Shown: positions 51,225 through 60,165 of the stretch, in pieces
Layout: each line of letters opens with the position of its first letter
Position numbering within the stretch: the stretch's first letter is position 1
Assembly: GCA_963678055.1 (NCBI GenBank)
Contig: OY782679.1
Span: 310,001-374,000, forward strand
Reading direction: 5' to 3'
Length of the DNA stretch: 64,000 nt
From: CAXXOK01 sp963678055
GTDB lineage: Bacteria; Bacillota; Clostridia; Christensenellales; Aristaeellaceae
Position numbers and translations under genes: made by a program
Notes under the pieces: model-generated
What the model saw: the letters and a program-made list of their open reading frames with translations, nothing else
The model's database searches: none
Told to the model about the DNA's origin: nothing

Positions 51225-51530
51225 GAAGATACTCCTCCCATTCATGAATTAGAATGAATCAGCTGTATCAAAGCGCGCGGCGTGATTGCACAGCGCGTTT
51301 GTACCGGGTGGGGGGTGGGTCCGTCCTGTACAATATGTGCTATACCATTAGTGGAATCATCCATATCTTGCGGTTTCCTGTATGAGAGTTTAACATTTGT
51401 AAAATGCCCTGTCAAGGCCGCAGGCGGCGGGGTTTGGCCGCCTGTATACAGGAAAACAGAAATAAATCGCCAGTAGCCGTTTTATGATGGAGAGATTCTG
51501 GTATCATAAACGGGAACGGGGGAATGTCGT
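51225..51530. other. Divergent intergenic region between the NCS2 permease and the RNase gene
   Basis: About 300 bases. The minus-strand leader between the promoter and the permease start contains the arms TTGTAC ... GTACAA and a GC-rich segment that could fold, but no PyrR, purine or other known element was identified. Confidence 0.5.
51387..51415 (-). promoter_or_regulatory. Promoter of the NCS2 permease gene
   Basis: Minus strand: TTGACA (51410-51415), a 17-base spacer and TAAACT (51387-51392). Confidence 0.7.
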
Positions 51531-51995
51531 ATGAAACGGATATCAGGGGTTATACTCATTATACTGTTGCTGGCCGCGCTGCTGACCGGCTGCGCGCCGC
51601 AGGCGGCAGATATACCGGCCGGAACGAATGCATCGCAAACCGAAACGCTTGCGCAGGATGGCAGCTATACCGCAAAAGAGGATGTCGCCCTGTACCTGCA
51701 TTTGTATGGCGAGCTGCCGCCTAACTTTATCACCAAGGCACAGGCGCGCGCGCTGGGCTGGGATGGCGGCGGACTGGAAGATGTCGCCCCCGGCAAGTGC
51801 ATCGGCGGCGATCATTTTGGTAATTTTGAAGGACTGCTCCCGAATGCCGAGGGCAGACGCTATTTTGAGTGCGATATCAATACGCTCGGCGAGGACAGCC
51901 GGGGTGCGGAGCGTTTGGTATATTCAAGCGACGGCCTGATCTACTACACCGCCGACCACTACGAAAGCTTTACGCAGTTATACGGTGACGAATGA
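51531..51995 (+). CDS. Lipoprotein-anchored barnase-type guanyl-specific ribonuclease
   Basis: A 154-residue protein. A lipoprotein signal peptide ends at 'LLTG-C21'. Residues 46-152 align well with barnase: 'LPPNFITKAQARALGW', 'LEDVAPGKCIGGDHF', 'FECDIN', 'LVYSSDGLIYYTADHYESF'. The catalytic residues are present: E113 (general base), R124, R128 and H143 (general acid), and K69. The position of barnase R59, in the guanine/barstar surface, is F99. It should cleave RNA outside the membrane. No barstar-like inhibitor is seen next to it, in keeping with export. ATG 51531 follows a weak ribosome-binding site. Confidence 0.88.
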   Translation: MKRISGVILIILLLAALLTGCAPQAADIPAGTNASQTETLAQDGSYTAKEDVALYLHLYGELPPNFITKAQARALGWDGGGLEDVAPGKCIGGDHFGNFEGLLPNAEGRRYFECDINTLGEDSRGAERLVYSSDGLIYYTADHYESFTQLYGDE

Positions 51996-52180
51996 TTTAA
52001 TGCACTATACATGGATCATCGGCATGAACACTGTGAAAGAATAGCTTTAATTGAGAAGATATACAGGTTAGCATTTAATACTAATAGAAATATTTTGGTT
52101 TTTACTTTATAATATAAATCATATTGATCCGATATATAGAAGAATTTAGAAACTATAATTACTCACAAGGAGGAATTGAA

Positions 52181-53302
52181 ATGAAAACTGATTTGTTGGC
52201 ATTAATCAATCAAGTGGATGAAATCCAAAACTATTTTCATAACAATACAATTTATGATGTCCCTGAATTCTCGATTTGGGTACAAGAGCTGCAAAGCGAA
52301 CTTGAAGAATTACATGCTAGAACGAGAGATAAGTTTATATGGGGCGCATTAGTTAAAAGCAAACAAGGCTTTAGTGGATGGCATGATAAAACATCATACA
52401 ATGAGCTAAAGGGAAAGTTATATGCTATTCGAAAAAAAGTTGATAGTTATTATCCAATGGAGCTGGAGAATAAAGAAGGAAAGGACGAGGTGAGCACAAT
52501 GACACAGAAACCTCCAAAAATTTTTATAAGCCATTCAAGCGAAGATAGCGCAATTGTCACTACATTTGTAGAATTTCTCGAAGATATTGGGTTGAAGGCT
52601 GATCAGATATTCTGCTCATCAGTACCTGGTTACGGAATTCCACTTGATGAAGATATTTATACCTCTCTAAAGGATGAATTTACGCATTTCTCACTTCATG
52701 TTATTCTTTTTTTATCCGAAAACTATTACTCTAGTGTTGCTAGTTTAAATGAGATGGGTGCTGCGTGGGCTTTGCAGAGCAAATATACCATAGTATTACT
52801 TCCGGGTTATGAGTTTGTTGAGATAAAGGGTGCGATCAATCCTCGTCAAATTGCCTTGAAATTAGATAATCCAATAAACGATGTAAAGGCAAAACTCGGA
52901 CAACTTAGAGATGGATTAATTGGAGAGTTCGATCTTGCCAGAATCCCAGAAATTCGTTGGGAGAAGAAAAGAGATACATTTATTGAAGCCGTTGTTGAAA
53001 AAAAGGCTTAATACAAACCATTGTTGAGTGATGGGGCGTTGTATTTATTAATGGACGCCAATGATGCAAAAGACGGCATGATAATGATTACAAACAACCT
53101 ATCAAGATTAAATCTTGAGGTAAATGGAAAGAACCTAACTGAAAAGCAAGAACTTCGTGAAATTGCCAAGTGGGAAAGTAGCATAGCTGAGCTTATTAGT
53201 TTTGGGTTTATCAAACAAACTGGAACAAGTGGTGAGATTTTGAAAGTTACCGCTGATGGGTATGAATATATAGAACAAGCGAAGGACGTTGAAATAAGAT
53301 AA
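52181..53302 (+). CDS. TIR-domain protein split by an in-frame stop codon (codon 277) from its C-terminal domain
   Basis: From ATG 52181 (AAGGAGG upstream) the frame encodes a helical N-terminal region (1-105), then a TIR domain (112-245: 'KIFISHSSEDSAIV', 'CSSVPGYGIPLDEDI', 'SLNEMGAAWAL' with the catalytic-type E191), and stops with TAA at 53009-53011. The same frame then continues without a stop to 53302 ('ALYLLMDANDAKDGMIMI', 'REIAKWESSIAELISFGFIK', 'LKVTADGYEYIE'), a short domain that I recognise as commonly fused behind TIR domains. The 93-residue tail has no ribosome-binding site. TIR enzymes of this class degrade NAD+ in antiphage defence. The region is AT-rich and probably acquired. 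Confidence 0.8.
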
Positions 53303-53345
53303 ACAAGGTAATCATACGATTGCGTATCTTCTTTGATTCAATATA

Positions 53346-54350
53346 TTATGTGTGCATTCCAATCGTTTTTGTCTTGCCGTCCAGCACTGCAAGTGCCAGC
53401 TTGATGGACTGGCCGATGGCCGCGTCGATATCGTCGGGCGTGACACCAAGGGGCTCGCAGGCCAGAGATTTATCAATGAACTGATTCCGGGTTTGCAGTG
53501 CGGGGAACTTTTGCAGGTTCAACCCGCCCTGGATGCCCTTTTTTTGTTGCTGTTTTAAAAGCCTGCGGCTGAACAGGGCGAACACGACTGTTGGAATGGT
53601 GATAATCTTTTTGCGCGGGGTGTCCATATGAATGTGGAAAATCGTCAGCATGTCCCGCCATGTCATATTGTAATAGCCGATGGGGTAGCAGGTGCCGCCG
53701 CGGCCCTTTTCAAGCGCCCCGGCAATGGCCTGCCCCACCTGCCGCACGGTGACCATCGTAGTGCCGCCTTTGGGGTATATGGTGACGGGTTTCATGTTAC
53801 GCACATACTCCACCAAAAACACCCACACGGGTTTACGCCCCGGCTGTGCGCCGAATATATAGGGCAATTCAAGGATGGACACGGCGAAATTGTCGTCAGC
53901 AAAGGACAGGGCCATCATTTCCTGGTCGCGGCGGCTTTGGATGTAGGGATGCCACTTTTGTAGCGCTAGCTCCGGCCAGTGTTTATCAAAATAGCTGAAA
54001 TACGAGCCGCAAATTACCGCGCGCTGTACGCCCGCCTGCTTGGCCAGCCGCAGAATGCGCTCCAGCGGCGTAATGTTGTACTTTTTGAAAAAATCGTAGA
54101 TCGGCGGCGGGCCTTCCACCCGTTCGTCCACACCGGCGGCAAACACCAAACCCTCGCAGCCATTAAGCAGCGCAAGCATTGCATCGTCCGTCATATCCAG
54201 ATAGCTGCCAAATTGCAAGGTCATCTCCGGCGGTGTATCGTCCATGGCGGGCGGCAGGGCCAGGCCGGTTACGGTATGTCCGCGCCCGATCAGCTCCCGT
54301 GCTGCCTGACTGCCCAGTAAACCCGTACCTCCGATAATCAGCACCTTCAT
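53346..54350 (-). CDS. NAD-dependent epimerase/dehydratase-like (SDR) protein
   Basis: A 334-residue extended-SDR protein with the dinucleotide motif 'LIIGGTGLLGSQAA' at the N terminus and a central 'AVICGSYFSYF' segment in place of the usual Ser/Tyr-x3-Lys catalytic block, so an ordinary epimerase mechanism is doubtful; it may be a reductase or NAD(P)-binding regulator. ATG 54350 follows AGGAGG. It is divergent from galE. The C-terminal 80 residues are basic and unlike typical epimerases. Confidence 0.78.
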   Translation of the reverse strand: MKVLIIGGTGLLGSQAARELIGRGHTVTGLALPPAMDDTPPEMTLQFGSYLDMTDDAMLALLNGCEGLVFAAGVDERVEGPPPIYDFFKKYNITPLERILRLAKQAGVQRAVICGSYFSYFDKHWPELALQKWHPYIQSRRDQEMMALSFADDNFAVSILELPYIFGAQPGRKPVWVFLVEYVRNMKPVTIYPKGGTTMVTVRQVGQAIAGALEKGRGGTCYPIGYYNMTWRDMLTIFHIHMDTPRKKIITIPTVVFALFSRRLLKQQQKKGIQGGLNLQKFPALQTRNQFIDKSLACEPLGVTPDDIDAAIGQSIKLALAVLDGKTKTIGMHT

Positions 54351-54528
54351 ACGCGTATCCTCCTGTTGGCTAATGCGCTCTACCTGTAGTATAGTGCGAT
54401 GGTTTGACTTTGTCATCTCGGCCTGCGTTTGCTTGACAGCGAGGGGATGACGGATTACTATGAAACTGTCCAATGCGGGTCTCGCGCCGCATACGGGTCA
54501 ACCCCAGTGTAACAACGCGGAGGTCAAC

Positions 54529-55539
54529 ATGAACATATTGCTTACAGGCGGCGCCGGGTATATCGGATCGCATACTTATGTGGCGCTTTGCGCTGCCGGT
54601 CATCAGGCCGTGATTGTGGATAACTTCTATAATAGTTCTCCTGTGGTACTCAAGCGTCTGGAGGCGATCACGGGCAAGCCCGTGCCATTTTACCAGGCGG
54701 ATGTCTGCGATCCGCAGGCGATGGATACAGTCTTTGCAGAAAACGAATTTGATGCGGTGATACACTTTGCCGGCTACAAGGCCGTGGGGGAAAGCGTTGA
54801 AAAGCCGCTTGCCTATTACCGCAACAACCTGGACAGTGCACTCAGCCTGTGCGAAATGATGCAAAAACACGGCGTAAAGCGCGTTGTGTTCTCATCCTCC
54901 GCTACGGTGTATGCACCAAGCTGCACCCCGCCGTTTGAGGAAACCATGCCGCGGGGCTGCGTAAACCCCTACGCGTGGACAAAGTTCATGACGGAGCAGA
55001 TTTTAAGCGATGCCGCCAATGCCAACCCCGGCTGGGCGGTGGCGTTGCTTCGCTATTTCAACCCCATAGGCGCGCATGCGTCCGGCACCATCGGGGAGGA
55101 CCCGGTCGGCATTCCCAACAACTTAATGCCATTCATCACCCAGGTGGCCTCCGGCGTGCGGGGCAAGCTGCGTGTGTTTGGCACCGATTATCAAACACCG
55201 GACGGCACGTGCATCCGCGATTATATTCATGTCGAAGATTTGGCCAAGGGCCATGTGGCCGCCTGTGAATACCTGATGACCCATGACAAAGCCGAGGCGT
55301 TCAACCTGGGTACCGGCACCGGCTACAGCGTACTGGATGTTATCCATGCGTTTGAAAATGCCACGGGCGAGACCATACCCTACGAAACCACGGAACGCCG
55401 CCCCGGCGACCTGCCCATGAGCTTTGCCAATCCCGCCAAGGCGAAAAAGCTGCTCGGCTGGGAGGCGAAAAAGACCCTGGACGATATGTGCCGGGATTCC
55501 TGGAACTGGCAGAAGAAAAACCCGCAGGGGTATCGGTAA
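54529..55539 (+). CDS. galE: UDP-glucose/UDP-N-acetylglucosamine 4-epimerase (GalE)
   Basis: A 336-residue SDR epimerase: NAD motif 'GGAGYIGSH' (7-15), S124 in 'FSSSATVY', and catalytic Y148-x3-K152 in 'NPYAWTK'. It inverts C4 of UDP-hexoses. At the position of E. coli Y299, within 'GDLPMSFAN', it has S298; a small residue at this site is known to admit N-acetylated sugars, so interconversion of UDP-GlcNAc and UDP-GalNAc is plausible. It lies next to a Pel-like polysaccharide operon whose known product contains GalNAc. GGAGGT precedes ATG 54529. Confidence 0.93.
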   Translation: MNILLTGGAGYIGSHTYVALCAAGHQAVIVDNFYNSSPVVLKRLEAITGKPVPFYQADVCDPQAMDTVFAENEFDAVIHFAGYKAVGESVEKPLAYYRNNLDSALSLCEMMQKHGVKRVVFSSSATVYAPSCTPPFEETMPRGCVNPYAWTKFMTEQILSDAANANPGWAVALLRYFNPIGAHASGTIGEDPVGIPNNLMPFITQVASGVRGKLRVFGTDYQTPDGTCIRDYIHVEDLAKGHVAACEYLMTHDKAEAFNLGTGTGYSVLDVIHAFENATGETIPYETTERRPGDLPMSFANPAKAKKLLGWEAKKTLDDMCRDSWNWQKKNPQGYR

Positions 55540-55556
55540 AGTAAAGCATATAGCAA

Positions 55557-55589
55557 AACAGCGGTGAGCAATCACCGCTGTTTTTTTGT
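55557..55589. terminator. Terminator between galE and the Pel-like operon
   Basis: An 11-pair stem AACAGCGGTGA / TCACCGCTGTT with loop GCAA and seven T; it lies between convergent transcripts. Confidence 0.92.
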
Positions 55590-56957
55590 TTAGGGTGTTT
55601 CCACCTGCAGGAGCGTGTACCACAGCCCGTCCTGCGCAACATCCATCGCAAGTGCGACCCCGGGCTGATTTGTGGTGGGGTCGAGGATGCCCACACGCAG
55701 CGTGTAGGGCCGGGTTTCGGGCGGCAGGGTAAAGGTGACGGGTACATCTTCACCGGGGAGCACGGAAAGCAGGTCAAGTTCGAGTGGATACAGGGCCTGC
55801 GTGCCATCGGCAAACAGCGCCGACAGCGCGGGCTGCCAGCCGAAGTAAAACGGGGCGATACCATCGTTTGTAAAGGTCAGGGTGATTTGGCTTTCGCCGG
55901 AGGCGGTGGACAGCACATCGCAGGCAGCCACACGCAGCCGATAGCCCAGCCTGCGGCTGAGCGTATCCAGCGCAGTCTGATCGCTGCCGTCCTTTGGGAT
56001 GTCTGCAAAGCTGCCCGGGCCAATCCAGCTGGCGTGCGATTGCTCAAACAGCGACAGTGTCTCCGAAAAATTGTCGCGCAGCAGCGCTTTATGGGTCATA
56101 GAGGTGGATAGCTCTCCGCCGATGGGCGCGGTTTGCCAGGCGGCCGGCATGGGCACGAGTGTGCCTTTGCCGTCGGTGGATTCAAAGTCGCCGCCCTGCT
56201 GAATCCATGAAAGCCAGGTTCCGGTGGACTTGGGTTCGCCTGCCGTGTCGTTAAACAGGCCCAGGCCGTATTCCGCCGCGATGGCAAAGGGCCGCCGCAT
56301 CAGTAAAAATGGGCCGGGGAATGCGTCAATATAGGGCAGTACATACTGGTCGCGCACGGTAGCTTCTGGCATACGGCCGATTTTCGAGTGCAAATGCCAT
56401 TCGCCCCAGTGCCCCAGCGACCCCAGCTGAATATAGGCAAAAAACGGATCATTGCCGTAGCGCTCGCCAAGGGCGGCAATGGCCGCGGCATGCGCCTGGA
56501 TAAGCACGGGGTTATCATAACTGGGGCTGTAGCCGCGCCCGTAGGATACGGAATACTTTGTGCCGTCCTTCTCGGTGGCCTGGTACAGCCAGTCGGGAAT
56601 GTCGCGGTGTGCGCTGCTTGATGGTACATCCAGCACAAAGCGAAAAATAAGGTGCTTGCCCTCGGCACGCCAGCGATCAAGCTGGTTCTTTTTTTCAAAC
56701 GAGTCAAAATCATACTGTCCCGGTTCCGGCTCAAAGTCCTTCCAGGTTAAATCGGCATACACCAGGGTGAAAGGCTGCTCTGGATCGCTGCGGTCGCGCG
56801 CCCAGACGGCGTTACCGATGTAGGGGTTGACCAGCACATTGTCGCTTGCGGGATACACGAAGCGGAGCGTCTCCGCTCCGGCCGTGTATACACCGGCGAG
56901 CATCAAACACAGCACAAGCAGCCACGCTGCCTGCCGCTTGCGCTGTTTAGTCCACAT
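55590..56957 (-). CDS. Secreted DUF4832/DUF4874-type glycoside hydrolase-like protein
   Basis: A 455-residue protein with a signal peptide ('AAWLLVLCLMLAGVYTAGA'), a TIM-barrel-like N-terminal domain ('WKDFEPEPGQYDFDSFE', 'HLIFRFVLDVP', 'YIQLGSLGHWGEWH', with a Glu at the end of a strand as in clan A hydrolases) and a C-terminal beta-sandwich ('LTFTNDGIAPFYFGWQPAL'). The catalytic role is inferred, not proven; it may trim the polymer made by the operon. ATG 56957 overlaps the previous gene by 11 bases. It is the last gene of the operon. Confidence 0.8.
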   Translation of the reverse strand: MWTKQRKRQAAWLLVLCLMLAGVYTAGAETLRFVYPASDNVLVNPYIGNAVWARDRSDPEQPFTLVYADLTWKDFEPEPGQYDFDSFEKKNQLDRWRAEGKHLIFRFVLDVPSSSAHRDIPDWLYQATEKDGTKYSVSYGRGYSPSYDNPVLIQAHAAAIAALGERYGNDPFFAYIQLGSLGHWGEWHLHSKIGRMPEATVRDQYVLPYIDAFPGPFLLMRRPFAIAAEYGLGLFNDTAGEPKSTGTWLSWIQQGGDFESTDGKGTLVPMPAAWQTAPIGGELSTSMTHKALLRDNFSETLSLFEQSHASWIGPGSFADIPKDGSDQTALDTLSRRLGYRLRVAACDVLSTASGESQITLTFTNDGIAPFYFGWQPALSALFADGTQALYPLELDLLSVLPGEDVPVTFTLPPETRPYTLRVGILDPTTNQPGVALAMDVAQDGLWYTLLQVETP

Positions 56958-57645
56958 AGTCGCCGTCGTACTGTACGACCGTAAGGTCAAACACATGGTC
57001 CAGCGTGCGGATGCGGTCCACAAAAGACAGATCGCCCTTCTTCACCCGCACTTCTACGGCCATTTCCATGTCCGCCTTGCGCATGGTTTTGGATTTGATC
57101 TGGTAGGGCCGCGTGCCGATGGCCTTGCGCACGGCATCATCCACATCCATGCCCTCGTAATGGATGAGCAGAATATACATCTGGTCCCGTGTGCGCTTGC
57201 GGCGGGTGAGTGTCAGCAAAAGTATGATCATGACCACCAACACGATCATCGACAGGTAGAACATGTTGGCGCCGATTGCGATACCGCTGGCCACCGCCCA
57301 GAACAGGTATAACAGGTCCAGCGGGTCTTTGACGACGGTGCGGTAGCGCACAATGGACAGCGCACCCACCATGCCCAGCGACAGCACGATGTTGCTTTGA
57401 ATGGTCACGATGATGGAGCAGGTCAGCACCGTCATCCCCGCAAGCGAGGCGGCAAACGTGCGGCTGTACACGACGCCCATGTAGGTTTTTTTGTATACCC
57501 AGTAAATAAACAGGCCCATCAGCAGGGAAAGCACAATAGTCCCCGCGTATCCTAAAAGAATCTCCAGGGAAAATCCATCCTGATAGCCGGATGCCTCCAG
57601 CACCGATTTTTTGAAAATATCCTGAAATGTCAGCGTGCTGTCCAT
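56947..57645 (-). CDS. DUF4956 membrane protein
   Basis: A 232-residue protein with three or four N-terminal membrane helices and a highly conserved core ('SLGMVGALSIVRYRTVVKDPLDLLYLFWAVASGI'), followed by a cytoplasmic domain of about 85 residues with a ferredoxin-like strand pattern. This is the hallmark of DUF4956, commonly encoded beside VTC-domain and CotH genes. Function unknown. It overlaps the VTC gene by 16 bases and the DUF4832 gene by 11 bases, so it is part of a tightly coupled set. Confidence 0.88.
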   Translation of the reverse strand: MDSTLTFQDIFKKSVLEASGYQDGFSLEILLGYAGTIVLSLLMGLFIYWVYKKTYMGVVYSRTFAASLAGMTVLTCSIIVTIQSNIVLSLGMVGALSIVRYRTVVKDPLDLLYLFWAVASGIAIGANMFYLSMIVLVVMIILLLTLTRRKRTRDQMYILLIHYEGMDVDDAVRKAIGTRPYQIKSKTMRKADMEMAVEVRVKKGDLSFVDRIRTLDHVFDLTVVQYDGDYVD

Positions 57646-58367
57646 GGTAGCCCCTCCGTTCGATTCATGTTTTGATCCCGTACCGCCGCATTGCAGCAGA
57701 GTACGTATTTCGATGCCGCCGTCATGATGCTGGCACGCGGCGGCAGCAGGCCGCGCACGATGCGCGGGAGAAACTCCGTAAATTTCACTTCCATAATCAT
57801 CTGGTCGCCGGGAAGCACATCCAGCATCGGGAGCGCGGGATCAAACAAATCCATCTGGCCAAAGCCCGCGCGTACATGCTTATCAAAGGTAATGCGCACA
57901 TCCCCTGCGTCCATCACATAGGGTTCACGGTCGTAATCCACCATCACGCGCGGACGCATGAGCCGGGAGGTGCATTCGTAGTAGAACTCCCGCAGCAGCG
58001 GATGATCGCTCTTTTCCAAAAAGGCATACTGGCCTTGCAGCAGCCGGTTGACCTGCCTGCGGGTTAAGGGCGCGTCCTCCTTGTGGATATAGGGCCCAAG
58101 CTTTTGCTTGCGCTCCAGCCGAATGACGCTATCGGCGCAGTTGTACACGCGCAGGCGATACTTTTTGCGTATCATCACGCCGGCTTCTTTATCCTCAAAG
58201 GCGGTATGCCAGTAGTCGTCAAAATACAGGCTACGGATTTGGTATTCGCCATACCGGTCTGCGTTTGGATCGCGCTGCATCACGCCCGCCAGGCGGGTTT
58301 GCAGCAGGGCCCAGTCCGGCAGGTTGATCAGGTATTTCAGCTCGTGCCGGAAGCGTTTTTCCATCAT
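57630..58367 (-). CDS. VTC-domain protein (polyphosphate polymerase-like)
   Basis: A 245-residue soluble protein with the VTC tunnel-fold signature: basic strands 'RHELKYLIN', 'YQIRSLYFDDYWHTAFEDKEAG', 'RKKYRLRVYN', 'IRLERKQKLG' and an acidic 'IMEVKFTEFLP'. In yeast Vtc4 these residues bind ATP/polyphosphate and the metal. Bacterial members with DUF4956 and CotH are widespread, but their substrate is not established. The start ATG overlaps the CotH stop by 4 bases (ATGA). Confidence 0.9.
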   Translation of the reverse strand: MMEKRFRHELKYLINLPDWALLQTRLAGVMQRDPNADRYGEYQIRSLYFDDYWHTAFEDKEAGVMIRKKYRLRVYNCADSVIRLERKQKLGPYIHKEDAPLTRRQVNRLLQGQYAFLEKSDHPLLREFYYECTSRLMRPRVMVDYDREPYVMDAGDVRITFDKHVRAGFGQMDLFDPALPMLDVLPGDQMIMEVKFTEFLPRIVRGLLPPRASIMTAASKYVLCCNAAVRDQNMNRTEGLPWTAR

Positions 58368-60142
58368 TCGGGGTTGCGCACCTCCCCTGTGTCAGTCACG
58401 GTAAAGCGGCGCATGCCGTAATGGTACAGATCGCCGGTCATAAACCAGTCAAAGGCGATCATTTCGTTGCCGCTTTCGTTAACTGCCGTTACGCGCCATA
58501 CATAGTCACCCGGCGGCAGCATGGGGATGTTGGCGGTAACGGGCAGCTGCGGACTGGCTTCAAACACGATGGTGTCGGGCGCAAAGGACCAGTCGGTAGC
58601 AACTTGCAGGGTATAGTGTACGGTCTGGGCAGTAAAGCTGAAGGCCTCCTCCCAGGCAAAGGACAGCGTTTTCCCGTCGCGCGCCACATCGCCTAAAAAG
58701 AAGGGCATGGGCTGCTTCAGCGAGGTGGTAAAGTAGTCATAGGCGATGTCCAGATCGCCGGGCATGTTTTGGTAAATCATTTCCTGCTGCTCCAGCGTGC
58801 AGGTCAGGTTGATCAGATCCGGCATGCGGGCTGTGAAGGAATCTGTCACGCTGCGGTAGGACGCGATCAGGTCTTCCACCATCGCCGGGGTGATCATGCT
58901 GCGCAGCAATTCCACCTTATCCACCAGCGCCTGGCGGTACTCGGCTACGCGCAGCATACGGTTGAACAGGCGCATGCCCCAGTAGTTGGTCACGCCGCGC
59001 TGCCAGAGGCTCAAATCGTTTTCGGTGTTGAACAGGCTGCGCTCGTAATAGGGCAGGCAGCCATCGCCGTCCCAGCAGAAAAAGTACCAGGTGTCGGCAT
59101 TGAGGGGGTTGTACAGCAAGTAGTTTTGGGAGTTGGTATCCACGTTGCCCATCAGTATATTGTAGGCCAGGAAGCTGGTGAGATTATCCAGATCAAAGTA
59201 GGTGTCGATGGTTTCTTCAATGGGGATATTCAAATCGTTGACCGCATCCAGCATTTCCAGCAGCTTATGGTGGTCGTCGCCGGTTTTGGGCTCGAGCACC
59301 TGGGAAAATGCCGCCGGGTCGTACTGCGGGTCGGTTGCCAGCTTCAGCTGATCGGGGTAGCGGTACAGCTCGCAAAAATTAGCCTTATACAGGTTACCGT
59401 TGCGGCTTAAGCTGTGGTTGCGCAGGTAGCGGCCGTTGGGGATTTCCACCTGGGTGAAAAGGCCGTAGTCGCTAAATGCCGTATCACCGGCAGTTTCGTC
59501 CTTGATAAACACCTGCACAAACTGCGTGCGCAGTGAGGTCATCCCCGGCACCTTTTGCAGGAGGGTGAAAAACAGCATGTTGCGCAGGCGCGTGCGATCG
59601 TACGGATGCTTGTTGATGGCAATGGCACGCTGCCCGCGCCAGAGTCCGGCCGTATCGTACAGGTCGATGCGGTAGGATTTCTGCGGCGCGGTGGTCGAGG
59701 TGCGCCCGCGCACGTTCATGGTGGCGTTGCTCTGCATTGCATCGAAGCCGATCTCGCTCGGCAGGGGGCCGGTGGCATCGCCGACCTGGAACACAATGCC
59801 GGCTTTGATCTTTTCCACATTCAGCATGGATTGCAGGTTCACATAGCGGTTGACCTCGGCCAGGGTATGGTCGGTGCCGTCAGCAGCGGTGCCGCCGCGT
59901 ACCGTGATGTAAAAATACGAAAGGGACGTTGGGTCCTGCTGCTCGTACAGCGAAGCATCGTCTGTAAGCGGCAGGGTGTTGATATCGGGGGTCGGGTTTT
60001 TGTCTACGGCGCGCGCAAGCGCAGGGGCTGTCGTAGGCTGCGCAGCCGTGCCGTCGCCCGTGTCTCCCTCCGGCATGCAGCCGCCAAGCAGCAACCCGAT
60101 TCCAATCATTGCGGCAATCAGCAGCCAGCGTTTTGCTTTCAT
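58364..60142 (-). CDS. CotH-family lipoprotein (secreted kinase-like)
   Basis: A 592-residue lipoprotein (signal with 'LLLGGC22' lipobox), a low-complexity Thr/Ala linker, then the CotH kinase-like fold: 'NVRGRTSTTAPQKSYRIDL', 'RTRLRNMLFFTLLQ', 'YGLFTQVEIPNGRYLRNH', 'YNILMGNVDTNSQNYLLY' and 'YFFCWDGDGCLP', the last two resembling the catalytic and metal loops. CotH of Bacillus phosphorylates spore coat proteins; here the partner genes point to a cell-surface polymer instead. A C-terminal Fn3-like domain (about 495-570) is likely. It is 23 bases after pelG. Confidence 0.88.
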   Translation of the reverse strand: MKAKRWLLIAAMIGIGLLLGGCMPEGDTGDGTAAQPTTAPALARAVDKNPTPDINTLPLTDDASLYEQQDPTSLSYFYITVRGGTAADGTDHTLAEVNRYVNLQSMLNVEKIKAGIVFQVGDATGPLPSEIGFDAMQSNATMNVRGRTSTTAPQKSYRIDLYDTAGLWRGQRAIAINKHPYDRTRLRNMLFFTLLQKVPGMTSLRTQFVQVFIKDETAGDTAFSDYGLFTQVEIPNGRYLRNHSLSRNGNLYKANFCELYRYPDQLKLATDPQYDPAAFSQVLEPKTGDDHHKLLEMLDAVNDLNIPIEETIDTYFDLDNLTSFLAYNILMGNVDTNSQNYLLYNPLNADTWYFFCWDGDGCLPYYERSLFNTENDLSLWQRGVTNYWGMRLFNRMLRVAEYRQALVDKVELLRSMITPAMVEDLIASYRSVTDSFTARMPDLINLTCTLEQQEMIYQNMPGDLDIAYDYFTTSLKQPMPFFLGDVARDGKTLSFAWEEAFSFTAQTVHYTLQVATDWSFAPDTIVFEASPQLPVTANIPMLPPGDYVWRVTAVNESGNEMIAFDWFMTGDLYHYGMRRFTVTDTGEVRNPE

Positions 60143-60165
60143 TCTTGCATATCTCCTTTACCGGA

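Noticed and set aside
53021..53302. Independent small gene after the TIR gene
   Set aside because: It starts with TTG without a ribosome-binding site and is in the same frame as the TIR gene; better read as the severed tail.
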